Below are positions 29,262-37,832 of a stretch of 64,000 nt of DNA, in pieces. Numbering within the stretch: position 1 is the first letter of the stretch; each line of letters begins with the position of its first letter. A program made the position numbers and the translations under genes. The notes below the pieces were generated by a model. It was not told where the DNA came from. It searched no databases and saw nothing but the letters and a program-made list of their open reading frames with translations. Origin of the DNA: Micromonospora sp. WMMD1155 (GTDB lineage Bacteria > Actinomycetota > Actinomycetes > Mycobacteriales > Micromonosporaceae); contig NZ_CP120742.1 in NCBI RefSeq assembly GCF_029581275.1, forward strand, positions 2,960,001 through 3,024,000, given 5' to 3'.

Positions 29262-29914
29262 CGGATCTGGTACCCCGCTCCGGGCACCGTCTCGATCACC
29301 GGCGGGTCGCCGAGCTTGCGGCGCAGCTTCATCACGGTCACCCGGACGACGTTCGTGAACGGGTCGATGTGCTCGTCCCAGGCGCGTTCCAGCAGATCCT
29401 CGGCGGAGACCACCGCCCCGTCGGCGCGCAGCAGCTCGGCCAGCACCGCGAACTCCTTGCGGGACAGCGCGACGTGCCGGTCGTCCCGGCGTACCTCGTG
29501 GCGGGCCGGGTCGAGCTGGATGCCGGCGCGACGCAGTGTCGGCGGCGTCGCCGGGCGGGCCCGGCGGGTCAGCGCGTGCACCCGTGCCGACAGCTCCACC
29601 AGGGCGAACGGTTTCGTCAGGTAGTCGTCGGCGCCGAGCGCCAACCCCGCCACCCGCTCCCGGACCGCCGCCGCGGCGGTCAGCATCAGCACCCGGGTCT
29701 CCCCACCCGCGTCGACGATCGCCCGGCACACGTCGTCGCCGTGCACCACCGGCAGATCCCGGTCCAGGACCACCACGGCGTACTCGTTGACACCCAGCCG
29801 TTCCAACGCGGCGTCCCCGTCGTACGCCACGTCGACGGCGAACGACTCCCGACGCAGCCACTCGGCGATGGCGTCCGCCAGCACGGTCTCGTCCTCGACC
29901 ACCAGCACTCTCAC
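29258..29914 (-). CDS. OmpR/PhoB family response regulator
   Basis: The 218-residue product has a receiver domain with acidic pocket Glu7/Asp8, phospho-acceptor Asp51 in VVLDRDLPV and Lys101 in YLTKPF. A winged-helix Trans_reg_C domain follows, with LSRKEFAVLAELLRADG and VRVTVMKLRRKLGDPP. It is co-translated with the kinase. A perfect palindrome at 29946-29969, just upstream of its start, is a candidate binding site that could couple control of both divergent units. Confidence 0.94.
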   Translation of the reverse strand: MRVLVVEDETVLADAIAEWLRRESFAVDVAYDGDAALERLGVNEYAVVVLDRDLPVVHGDDVCRAIVDAGGETRVLMLTAAAAVRERVAGLALGADDYLTKPFALVELSARVHALTRRARPATPPTLRRAGIQLDPARHEVRRDDRHVALSRKEFAVLAELLRADGAVVSAEDLLERAWDEHIDPFTNVVRVTVMKLRRKLGDPPVIETVPGAGYQIR

Positions 29915-29945
29915 CCCTCCATGGTCCTCGGGCTGCGATAACGGC

Positions 29946-29969
29946 GGCGTAACCGCTCACGGTTACGCC
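29946..29969. promoter_or_regulatory. Palindromic operator between divergent regulator and transporter operons
   Basis: The arms GGCGTAACCG (29946-29955) and CGGTTACGCC (29960-29969) are perfect inverted repeats around CTCA. The site lies 31 bp before the response-regulator start and 73 bp before the lipoprotein start, so it is well placed to control both. A hairpin or terminator role is less likely at this position. Confidence 0.6.
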
Positions 29970-30042
29970 GGAGATACGACACCTGCCGTGCACTTGTGAC
30001 ACGTCCGGCCAACCGCGCCGGACCTGAGCGGAAGTGGACACC

Positions 30043-30567
30043 ATGCGACGACAGATGCTCGCGATCCCCGTCCTGCTCGCCCTGGCGCTGCCCGGATGCG
30101 GCCCGCGCGGCGACGACGGCGGCGGGGTCGCGACCGCCGGAGGGGCGAAGGCCGGCGTCACGGCGAGCGGCACGCCGACCGGCGACTCGGACCGGCAACT
30201 CGCCTTCGCCCGCTGCATGCGCGAGAACGGGGTGGACATGCCCGACCCGGAGGCGGGGGGCCGTCCGGCCTTCCGGTTCGGCGCCGACGTGGACCAGCAG
30301 AAGGTCCAGGCCGCCATGGAGAAGTGCCGGGACAAGCTCCCCAACGGCGGGCAGGGGCCGCAGCTCAACCCTGAGCAGGCCGAACAGATGCGCGCCATGG
30401 CCAAGTGCATGCGGGAGAACGGGGTGCCGGACTTCCCGGATCCGGACGCCGACGGGCGGGTTCGGATCGGGACCGGGGACAACGCGATCAACATCGGCGA
30501 CCCGGCCATGAAGGCCGCGCTGGAGAAGTGCCGGCAGCACGCACCGCAGTTCGGGGGTGGCCGGTGA
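30043..30567 (+). CDS. Lipoprotein with internal duplication
   Basis: The 174-residue product has a lipoprotein signal with lipobox LPGC. The mature part contains two related copies of a module: the first has FARCMRENGVDMPDPE ... MEKCRDKLP and the second AKCMRENGVPDFPDPD ... LEKCRQHAP. Each module keeps two Cys residues in a CMRENG...KC pattern, suggesting a disulphide in each. It is the first gene of the transporter operon and overlaps the adaptor gene (GTGA), so it may be an extracytoplasmic partner of the transporter. The ATG at 30043 has GGAAG upstream; an in-frame GTG at 30034 is possible. Confidence 0.82.
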   Translation: MRRQMLAIPVLLALALPGCGPRGDDGGGVATAGGAKAGVTASGTPTGDSDRQLAFARCMRENGVDMPDPEAGGRPAFRFGADVDQQKVQAAMEKCRDKLPNGGQGPQLNPEQAEQMRAMAKCMRENGVPDFPDPDADGRVRIGTGDNAINIGDPAMKAALEKCRQHAPQFGGGR

Positions 30568-31642
30568 CCGTCCGACGCACGCGGCTGCGGGCCGCTGCCA
30601 TCGGGGGCGTCGTTCTCCTGTTCGCCGCCGTCGGCGTGGTCGCCGCGATGGGCTTCGGCGGCGGCGGCGAAGACCGCGCCCAGGCCGGTACCACGGCACC
30701 GGCCACCGCCACCGTCACCCGGCAGACCCTCGCCGACTCGGAGACCGCCGACGGCGAGCTGGGGTACGGCACGACACGCACCGCCACGGCGAAGCTCAGC
30801 GGCACCGTCACCGCGCTGGCGGCTACCGGGTCGACGGTGCGCCGGGGCAAGGCGCTCTACCAGGTCGACAACGAGGAGGTGGTGCTCCTCTACGGCGGGC
30901 TGCCCGCGTACCGGACTCTCGCCCCCGGGATGGAGGGTGCCGACGTCGCGCAGTTCGAGCGGAACCTCCAGGCGTTGGGCTACACCGGTTTCACCGTCGA
31001 CGACGAGTACACCGGCAGTACCGCCGACGCCGTCCGGGACTGGCAGGAGGACCTCGGTCTGGCCGAGACCGGCCGGGTCGAGCCGGGGCGGGTCGTCTAC
31101 GCCGACCGGGAGGTCCGGGTGGAGAGCCACCAGGCCGCCGCCGGTGATCTCACGCAGCCCGGCCAGACGGTGCTCACCTACACCGGCACCGACCGTGTCG
31201 TCACCGTCGAGTTGGACGTGGACGACCAGCGGTTGGCCAAGCGCGACGCGAAGGTCGCCGTGAAGCTGCCGGACGGCCGCGCGGTGGACGGCACCGTCAG
31301 GACCGTCGAGACGGTCGTCCAGCCCGGCGCGGCCGGTGCGAACGGGCAGTCCGGCGATGTCGAGACGAAGATCGAGGTGACGGTCGCGGTGACCGACCCG
31401 AAGGCCCTCACGGGCTTCGACCAGGCCAGCGCCGACGTCACGTTCACCGTCTCGGAGCGCCGTGACGTGCTCACCGTGCCGGTGGCGGCGCTGTTGGCGC
31501 TCGCCGAGGGCGGCTACGGGGTCCAGGTCGCCGAGGGCGACGCGACCCGGATCCTCGCGGTCACGACCGGGCTGTTCGCCGACGGTCGGGTGGAGGTCGA
31601 CGGCGCGGACCTCACCGAGGGCATGGCGGTGGTGGTGCCGAC

Positions 31643-31646
<4 letters not shown>
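30564..31646 (+). CDS. HlyD-like periplasmic adaptor with peptidoglycan-binding domain
   Basis: The 360-residue product has an N-terminal membrane anchor (about residues 8-27), a biotinyl-lipoyl-like segment ([20 protein letters not shown]), an inserted PG_binding_1 domain ([20 protein letters not shown] ... [10 protein letters not shown]) and adaptor beta-barrel sequence towards the C-terminus. In Gram-positive bacteria such proteins pair with MacB-type ABC transporters. It overlaps the genes on both sides by 4 bases. Confidence 0.87.
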
Positions 31647-32337
<691 letters not shown>

Positions 32338-32338
<1 letters not shown>

Positions 32339-33537
32339 TGGCGACGCTGAACCCGGCCCGGATGGGACCGGCGGACATCCTGCGCGTCGGCGGGGTGGGG
32401 CTGCGGACCCGTCCGCTGCGGGCGTTCCTCTCCGCGCTGGGCATCGCGATCGGCATCGCCGCGATGATCGCGGTCGTCGGCATCTCCTCGTCGTCCCGGG
32501 CCGAGCTGGACCGGGCGCTCGACGCGCTCGGCACCAACCTGCTCACCGTCGAGCCGGGCAACACCCTGTTCGGCGCGGACGCGCAACTGCCCGAGGAGTC
32601 GATCGCGATGATCGGGCGGATCGGCCCGGTGACCGACGTGTCAGCGACCGGGCAGGTCGCCGACGCCAAGGTCTACCGCTCGGACCGGATCCCGGCGGCG
32701 GAGACCGGTGGCCTCGCCACCCAGGCGGCCCGGCTGGACCTGCTCACCACCGTCGGAGCCGAACTGGCCACCGGCACCTGGCTCAACGAGGCCACGGCCC
32801 GTTATCCGGCGGTCGTGCTCGGTGCCACCGCGGCGCAGCGGCTCGGGATCACCGCAGCGGACCCGCGGGTGCAGGTGTGGCTCGGTGGGCGGCCGTTCAC
32901 AGTCGTCGGCACCCTCGCCGCCGCGCCACTCGCCCCGGAACTGGACACCTCGGCGTTGATCGGCTGGGCGGCGGCGGCCGAGTACCTGGGCTTCGACGGC
33001 CACCCGACCACCGTCTACACCCGGGCACAGGAGTCCCAGGTCGAGGCGGTCCGGTCGGTGCTCGGCGCGACCACCAACCCGGAGGCGCCGAACGAGGTGG
33101 AGGTCTCCCGGCCCTCGGACGCGCTGGCCGCCGCCCAGGCGACCGACGACGCGTTCACCGGCCTGTTGCTGGGCCTGGGCGCTGTCGCACTGCTGGTCGG
33201 CGGGGTCGGTGTGGCCAACACCATGGTGATCTCGGTGCTGGAACGACGGGCCGAGATCGGCCTGCGCCGGTCACTCGGAGCCACCCGGGGTCAGGTGCGG
33301 TCCCAGTTCCTCGCCGAGTCGCTGCTGCTCTCCGCGCTCGGCGGGCTCGGTGGGGTGTTGCTGGGGATCCTGGTCACCTCGGGGTACGCCCTGTCCCAGG
33401 GTTGGCCGACAGTGGTTCCGGCCTGGGCGATGCTCGGCGGCGTCGGCGCGACACTGGTCATCGGCGGCTTCGCGGGCCTCTACCCGGCGGTGCGCGCCGC
33501 CCGCCTCGCGCCGACCGAGGCGCTGGCCGCGGTCTGA
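32338..33537 (+). CDS. ABC transporter permease, MacB/FtsX family
   Basis: The 399-residue product has one N-terminal helix (about residues 30-50, FLSALGIAIGIAAMIAVVGI), a large extracytoplasmic MacB_PCD domain, and three C-terminal helices in the FtsX domain, including LLLGLGAVALLVGGVGVANT and the family motif ERRAEIGLRRSLGATRGQV. With the ATPase and adaptor it forms a mechanotransmission-type efflux system for peptides, antibiotics or lipoproteins. Confidence 0.94.
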
Positions 33538-33580
33538 CCGGGCTGCTGCCTCTGCCTGGGCGGGCGAGCCTGGTGCGAAA

Positions 33581-33628
33581 GAGCGGTATGACTCTGAGGC
33601 ATATTTATACCTCTGAGTCATACCGCTC
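33581..33628. terminator. Bidirectional terminator-like inverted repeat
   Basis: The arms 33581-33599 (GAGCGGTATGACTC...) and 33610-33628 are reverse complements with one mismatch. The AT-rich loop is CATATTTATA. It lies between the convergent transporter and deoD genes. The less GC-rich sequence and clean symmetry suggest a dispersed palindromic element that also terminates transcription. Confidence 0.85.
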
Positions 33629-33659
33629 TCGGCAGTGAGCCGCCCTTCGCCGGAACGGA

Positions 33660-34367
33660 TCAGGCGATGATCGTGTCGAGGGCGATCTCGACCATCTGGC
33701 TGAAGGTCTGCTCGCGCTCCTCCGAGGTGGTCTTCTCGCCGGTCTTGATGTGGTCGCTGACGGTCAGCACGGTCAACGCGCGGGCCTTGAAGCGGGCGGC
33801 GATCGTGTAGAGCGCCGCCGACTCCATCTCCACCGCCAGCACGCCGTAGTCGGCGAGGGTGTCGTAGAGGTCCGGTCGGTCGGTGTAGAAGGCGTCCGCC
33901 GCCAGGATCGGCCCGACGTGCATGCTGATGCCGCGCCGCTCGGCCACCTCGACCGAGGTACGCAGCAACCCGAAGTCGGCCACCGGGGCGTAGTCGATCA
34001 GCCCGTCGAAGCGCATCCGGTTCATGTTCGAGTCGGTGGACGACCCGATCGCCGCCACCACGTCCCGCAGCTGCAGGTCGGTGCTGAGGGCCCCGCACGA
34101 GCCGACCCGGATCAGCGTCTTCACGCCGTACTCGTTGATCAGCTCGTGGGCGTAGATGGAGGCCGACGGCATGCCCATGCCGGAACCCTGGACGGAAACC
34201 TCGACGCCGTTCCAGCGGCCGGTGAAACCCAGCATGCCCCGAACCGTCGAGTAGCAGGTGGCGCCCTCGAGGTAGGTCTCCGCGATCCACTTGGCCCGCA
34301 GGGGGTCACCCGGCATCAGGACCCGCTCGGCGATCTCGCCCGGCTTCGCGCCGATGTGCGTACTCAT
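33660..34367 (-). CDS. deoD: Purine-nucleoside phosphorylase DeoD
   Basis: The 235-residue enzyme cleaves purine (deoxy)nucleosides with phosphate to a free base and (deoxy)ribose 1-phosphate, for purine salvage. It matches hexameric Deo[10 protein letters not shown] near residues 18-26 (phosphate site), RVGSCGAL, the base/ribose-binding VEMESAALY, and SDH with the catalytic Asp near 204. The ATG at 34367 gives the standard start [20 protein letters not shown]. It is divergent from tRNA-Ser. Confidence 0.95.
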   Translation of the reverse strand: MSTHIGAKPGEIAERVLMPGDPLRAKWIAETYLEGATCYSTVRGMLGFTGRWNGVEVSVQGSGMGMPSASIYAHELINEYGVKTLIRVGSCGALSTDLQLRDVVAAIGSSTDSNMNRMRFDGLIDYAPVADFGLLRTSVEVAERRGISMHVGPILAADAFYTDRPDLYDTLADYGVLAVEMESAALYTIAARFKARALTVLTVSDHIKTGEKTTSEEREQTFSQMVEIALDTIIA

Positions 34368-34442
34368 GGCAAAGATCCTGCCAGGCCGGCCGGGGCGATA
34401 CCGGTTCGGCGTCCGAACCAGCGGTCCTGTACCCTCGTCGGC

Positions 34443-34529
34443 GGTGGCGTGTCCGAGCGGCCTAAGGAGCACGCCTCGAAAGCGTGTGAGGGTTAACGCC
34501 CTCCGAGGGTTCAAATCCCTCCGCCACCG
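34443..34529 (+). tRNA. tRNA-Ser (anticodon CGA)
   Basis: The acceptor stem GGTGGCG (34443-34449) pairs with CGCCACC (34522-34528), with discriminator G. The anticodon loop is CTCGAAA, giving CGA. A long variable arm marks it as a serine tRNA. The CCA end is not encoded. Its 3' half is repeated exactly at 37709-37767, marking it as an integration site. Confidence 0.96.
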
Positions 34530-34532
34530 CTC
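34474..34532 (+). repeat. attL-like direct repeat (tRNA-Ser 3' end)
   Basis: These 59 bases, from the anticodon loop through the tRNA end and 3 bases beyond, are identical to 37709-37767. Sequence outside the repeat differs on both sides. This is the signature of an element integrated in a tRNA gene that restores the intact tRNA on one side. Confidence 0.9.
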
Positions 34533-34542
34533 GCAACAGCGA

Positions 34543-34580
34543 GAACGCCCGGCCGGTCCGTGAGGACCGGCCGGGCGTTC
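34543..34580 (+). terminator. Terminator hairpin after tRNA-Ser (left)
   Basis: A perfect 17-bp stem (34543-34559 with 34564-34580) has a GTGA loop. A diverged copy of the same design, with the same loop, follows the right repeat at 37775-37816. Confidence 0.88.
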
Positions 34581-34730
34581 CGCTTCTGGTCTCAGTTTCT
34601 GAGTTGGGTCCATCGGCGCTCGACCCCGCACGCTTGCTGCCTCCGCCGACCTTACGAATGGATGGTGAACGCCCGCCAAGCAAGGCAGGTTAACGGCCGA
34701 CGATGGAATCTGCGATGCTGCAACGATTAG

Positions 34731-35229
34731 TTACTCCGCCACAAAATGAATGACTGGAACTTCTGTGAGTTCGGCATTGTGTGCGAGTGAAATAACCTTC
34801 CCGGGGTTTCCGTCATTGCTGTGGACAAGGACTTTAGGGTCAATTGCCGGGCGCGGTCGACAACCACCCGTATAGCCTCCATCGCCTCCCGTGGGCGGGA
34901 AATGTCGCGTACACGCGGAACTCCCGGTAGCGGGGGTGGTCAATCCCTAGTGTTGGTAATTCGTCTTCTCGGAGGCGGGCTACGTAATAGCCGGCGGTGA
35001 GCAGGTGGCGGCTCTTGGAGGCATCGACAAGTACTTTTGCATCCGGTCGGTGCCAGTAGGCGCCGTCGTACTCAACGATCAGGCGGCCGGCGGCGGTGTT
35101 TACGAGGACGTCGCTGTGATCCGTGCGTGCGTGCTGGCCAGGCTGCCGCTCGGTGTAACGAGCAGCCAGTCTTCCGCCGTGCCATCCCGATTCGAACCAC
35201 AGATCACACGCGAGACGCCTATTGACCAT
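34731..35229 (-). pseudogene. DUF559/Vsr-like endonuclease gene, frameshifted
   Basis: The first frame (35229-34840, 129 codons) carries VNTAAGRLIVEYDGAYWHRP and GYYVARLREDELPTLGID, the core of a very-short-patch-repair-like nuclease fold found in DUF559 and zinc-ribbon nuclease proteins. It stops at 34840 after sequence that looks out of frame. A sensible C-terminus continues in another frame (PKVLVHSNDGNPGKVISLAH ... VPVIHFVAE, ending 34731). At least one frameshift is therefore likely, and the N-terminus may also be short. It lies in the island, about 100 bases downstream of the DUF262 gene. Activity is doubtful. Confidence 0.6.
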
Positions 35230-35330
35230 TAGTGCGACACGGACACCGGTTGAAGCCGACGTTCAGGATTCATCTGGTGAACTTTTACGAGGATGTTCAG
35301 AGATGGCAGGCGGCCGCGCGACAAAAGCAA

Positions 35331-37004
35331 TTAGGGTCTGGTCTGTGGATCCTTTAGAACTGTCTTGGCAAAGTCCTCGGTTCGTGCTCGGATAACGTCT
35401 GGAGTCCAATCCGAATATCCGAGAACCTGAACGCTCCTAGGGAAGGAAGTCACGCGGTCCTTCAAGTACGTTGACTTCTTCTCCTCAAACTCCCGATTGC
35501 CGGCTCTAGAGTTTTTGCTTTTACTTAAGAGGACGAGGTTGCCCGCCGAATCGATCAGCTCCTGATGCTCGGAATCACTGAACGTCATATCCCAATTCCC
35601 CCCCTCTTTGGGATTCTGGGGTAGGACATGCTCGATGGAGCGGACTTGGAAGTGGCGGACATGATCCAGTTCGTCCGCGACGATCTCCGCCCGAACAAGC
35701 AAGTATTTAGCATGGCTCGCGCCATAGAAATTCTTCGCACGGCAACCGGCCTCTATGTTCTCGGTCGACACTGCCACAGTGAAGATCACTTGGTCTGCTG
35801 ATGTCGCCCTGTCAATCTCCTTGAGAATCGTCGTGTAAACGCCGTAGCGCTCATCCTTGCGCGTGCCAGTGATCCAGTGGTCCAAGTAGACTTTCTCGAT
35901 GGTCAACAAGAAATCGTACAGGCGCTCCTTGTCGAACTTCGCCGCAAAGGCAAGCAGGCATGCCTTCCATTCCGAAGCCGAGAAGTACGTTACCATCGCG
36001 TCGATGAGCGTTCTATATGCCACATGAGGCTGGTCGCCGGCGGGATCCAATATGTCTCGATCAACGAAGAGCGCGTCGTAGAGGTCGACGTACTTCTCCA
36101 GTTGATCCATGAATTCGGGCCCAGGCTTGGGCATATTGGGCTGCCCGAGGATCTTCCTCTCGAATTCCTTGTGCAGATCGAACTGCGTCTTCTCTTTTAT
36201 GTAGAGCAGGCGCAGCAAGCTGAAAATGTTCTCGAACTCTGCCTCGCCTAGGCGGCCCTCCATCTCCTCCCACTGGCGGGCATACTTGGTCCTGGAATCG
36301 GCTGTCGTGACGTATGCAGGGTCGAGGTTGTAGGCCTTGAGTACGTCGATCCTGCGGAGCTGCTTGCCTCGGTCGTTGACTACAGTGAAGAGGCGGAACG
36401 CGTCCTCGAAAGTGTCCGTAGCTACGTAAATAAAGGTGCAATTCTGTGTCACGAAGATCGCCAAGCTTTCGCGATCATGCTCCCGCATCAGCCGCAACTT
36501 GTTCCAGAAAATCTTCCGGGCCGCCTCGTAGCGACGATTGATCGCACTCTTGAGGTCGGAGCTAGGAAGGGGTTGCGCTGCACCGCCCTGAGTGCCAATC
36601 ATGGAGTTGAAGACGGCCTGATCTTTGACCTGGAGCCTATTGCGCGCCGGGATTGAGTCCAGTTTTTTGGCTGCTTGAAAGATTTTCTCGTGGATCTCCG
36701 TCGTCAGCGTCTTGTCATCGGTGGTGTCGAGAGAGTCTCGCATGCAAGCCATGAGGATGCAGAGGGCTGTGAGTCGTTGCTGTCCGTCTACAACGTCATA
36801 CTCTCCCTGTTTAATCTTGTGTAGTACGAGCGTGCCCAAGAAGTATGGTTCATCTCGTTGTGCGCTCCCCAAATCATCGATCAGGTTGGTGAAATCTTCA
36901 TCGTCCCACAAAAAAGGTCGCTGGTAATCGGGGATGCGGAAGAAGAAATCTTGCGAGAATAGCTTGGTAAGCGGCATCATGTCGCTCTCAAGCTTCTTTG
37001 CCAT
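35331..37004 (-). CDS. DUF262/DUF1524 protein, GmrSD-like modification-dependent nuclease
   Basis: The 557-residue product fuses two domains. An N-terminal DUF262 (GmrS-type, ParB-like NTPase fold) domain has IPDYQRPFLWDDED at about 24-37 and the hallmark DGQQRLTAL at 73-81. A C-terminal DUF1524 (GmrD-type His-Me finger nuclease) domain has SIEHVLPQNP with His459, then SAGNLVLLSKSKNSRAGN. Single-chain GmrSD-like enzymes are type IV restriction systems that cut modified phage DNA. The ATG at 37004 has GAGAGGG upstream. Key motifs are intact. It stands alone, without a methylase. Confidence 0.87.
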   Translation of the reverse strand: MAKKLESDMMPLTKLFSQDFFFRIPDYQRPFLWDDEDFTNLIDDLGSAQRDEPYFLGTLVLHKIKQGEYDVVDGQQRLTALCILMACMRDSLDTTDDKTLTTEIHEKIFQAAKKLDSIPARNRLQVKDQAVFNSMIGTQGGAAQPLPSSDLKSAINRRYEAARKIFWNKLRLMREHDRESLAIFVTQNCTFIYVATDTFEDAFRLFTVVNDRGKQLRRIDVLKAYNLDPAYVTTADSRTKYARQWEEMEGRLGEAEFENIFSLLRLLYIKEKTQFDLHKEFERKILGQPNMPKPGPEFMDQLEKYVDLYDALFVDRDILDPAGDQPHVAYRTLIDAMVTYFSASEWKACLLAFAAKFDKERLYDFLLTIEKVYLDHWITGTRKDERYGVYTTILKEIDRATSADQVIFTVAVSTENIEAGCRAKNFYGASHAKYLLVRAEIVADELDHVRHFQVRSIEHVLPQNPKEGGNWDMTFSDSEHQELIDSAGNLVLLSKSKNSRAGNREFEEKKSTYLKDRVTSFPRSVQVLGYSDWTPDVIRARTEDFAKTVLKDPQTRP

Positions 37005-37373
37005 GATGGTGGCCCTCTCTCGCCGGCTGCGGCTTCCCCCCATCCGCAATGGATAGGGGATGAACGATCCTATGCGTTGCGAGACAGGCTGGCGAGACCC
37101 CAATCCGCCCGCATCAGGCAGGGGGAGCCGAACACGCTGACGCCGGGCGCACAAACCCTGGGGCGGTTTGGGCTGGCTGACGGGGCTCAGCAGTTAGTAC
37201 CTTGTCCATTGCTTTGATCCACTAAATCGTATTCCGTAATGTTCGCCCGCGCACAACGGATTTCGGTAGGGTATGAAGGGATTTGCGCCACGTAGGAAAC
37301 ATGCCCTGCGAATCGAGCTGGCCGCAAGGTGCAAACGCGGAACGTGTGTCGAGCAGTGCCACGTGGCACCAGC

Positions 37374-37667
37374 CTATGGCTGGTTCTCGTACGTGTCGTA
37401 CTTGTCACTGCGACTGCGTGACTGGTCGGCTGGGTAGCGCCTAGCGTTGAGACCCATCTTCGCCTGCACGGCCGTGGCAAGGTCGACCAGGAGTTCGTCC
37501 GCCAGGCGGAGCAGGTAGGCGAGAACGTCGGCAAGTTCGTGGCGTACGGCCTTGGCCCGAGCCGGATCGCTCATGATTGCTGTGGACTGTACCGGGGTGA
37601 GCCGCTGGAAGATCTCGACGAGTTCGCCGGCCGTCCATGGCGGTTCGACGGACAGGTCAACTGCTGG
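37374..37667 (-). pseudogene. MazG-like nucleotide pyrophosphohydrolase, 5'-truncated
   Basis: The frame ends with VRHELADVLAYLLRLADELL and ARRYPADQSRSRSDKYDTY, the C-terminal half of small MazG-like pyrophosphohydrolases that hydrolyse non-canonical dNTPs. The preceding GELVEIFQRLTP is also family-like. However, the frame is closed by a TGA at 37668-37670, only about 40 bases from the right att repeat. The usual N-terminal third (first metal-binding helix) is missing. An ATG at 37574 could give a 66-residue fragment. It was probably cut when the island end formed. Confidence 0.65.
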
Positions 37668-37708
37668 TCATGTGCGCTGTCGGACCGGTCCGGACGCATG
37701 ATCGCAGA

Positions 37709-37767
37709 CCTCGAAAGCGTGTGAGGGTTAACGCCCTCCGAGGGTTCAAATCCCTCCGCCACCGCTC
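37709..37767 (+). repeat. attR-like direct repeat (tRNA-Ser 3' fragment)
   Basis: This is an exact 59-base copy of 34474-34532 without the 5' half of the tRNA, so it is not a functional tRNA gene. It marks the right boundary of the island. Confidence 0.9.
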
Positions 37768-37774
37768 TGAAGTG

Positions 37775-37816
37775 CGAAACGCCCAGTCGATCCGTGAGGA
37801 TCGACCGGGCGTTTCG
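37775..37816 (+). terminator. Terminator hairpin after the right tRNA fragment
   Basis: A 19-bp stem with one mismatch (37775-37793 with 37798-37816) has a GTGA loop. It is related to but clearly diverged from the left copy at 34543-34580. It may be the original host terminator of tRNA-Ser, and it can also serve the convergent gene at 37833. Confidence 0.82.
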
Positions 37817-37832
37817 TCATTCGGCCGGTAGG

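Larger units (their letters stand above)
34533..37767. mobile_element. tRNA-Ser-borne genomic island, about 3.2 kb, without integrase
   Basis: The segment lies between the two 59-bp repeats. Its central genes are visibly less GC-rich than the chromosome, with codons such as AAG, TTT, ATA and AGA common. Cargo is a decayed DUF559-like nuclease gene, an intact DUF262/DUF1524 nuclease gene and a truncated MazG-like gene, all on the minus strand. No integrase, excisionase or replication gene is visible, so it is either a relic or a satellite mobilised in trans. No typical att-proximal regulator is seen. Confidence 0.75.

Noticed and set aside
29262..31130. Upstream extension of the histidine kinase frame to 1009 codons
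   Set aside because: The extension passes antisense through the response regulator and lipoprotein genes. The true start at 29261 overlaps the regulator stop in the usual ATGA form.
37709..37767. Second tRNA-Ser gene
   Set aside because: Only the 3' half from the anticodon loop is present. The acceptor 5' strand and D arm are missing, so it cannot fold as a tRNA.
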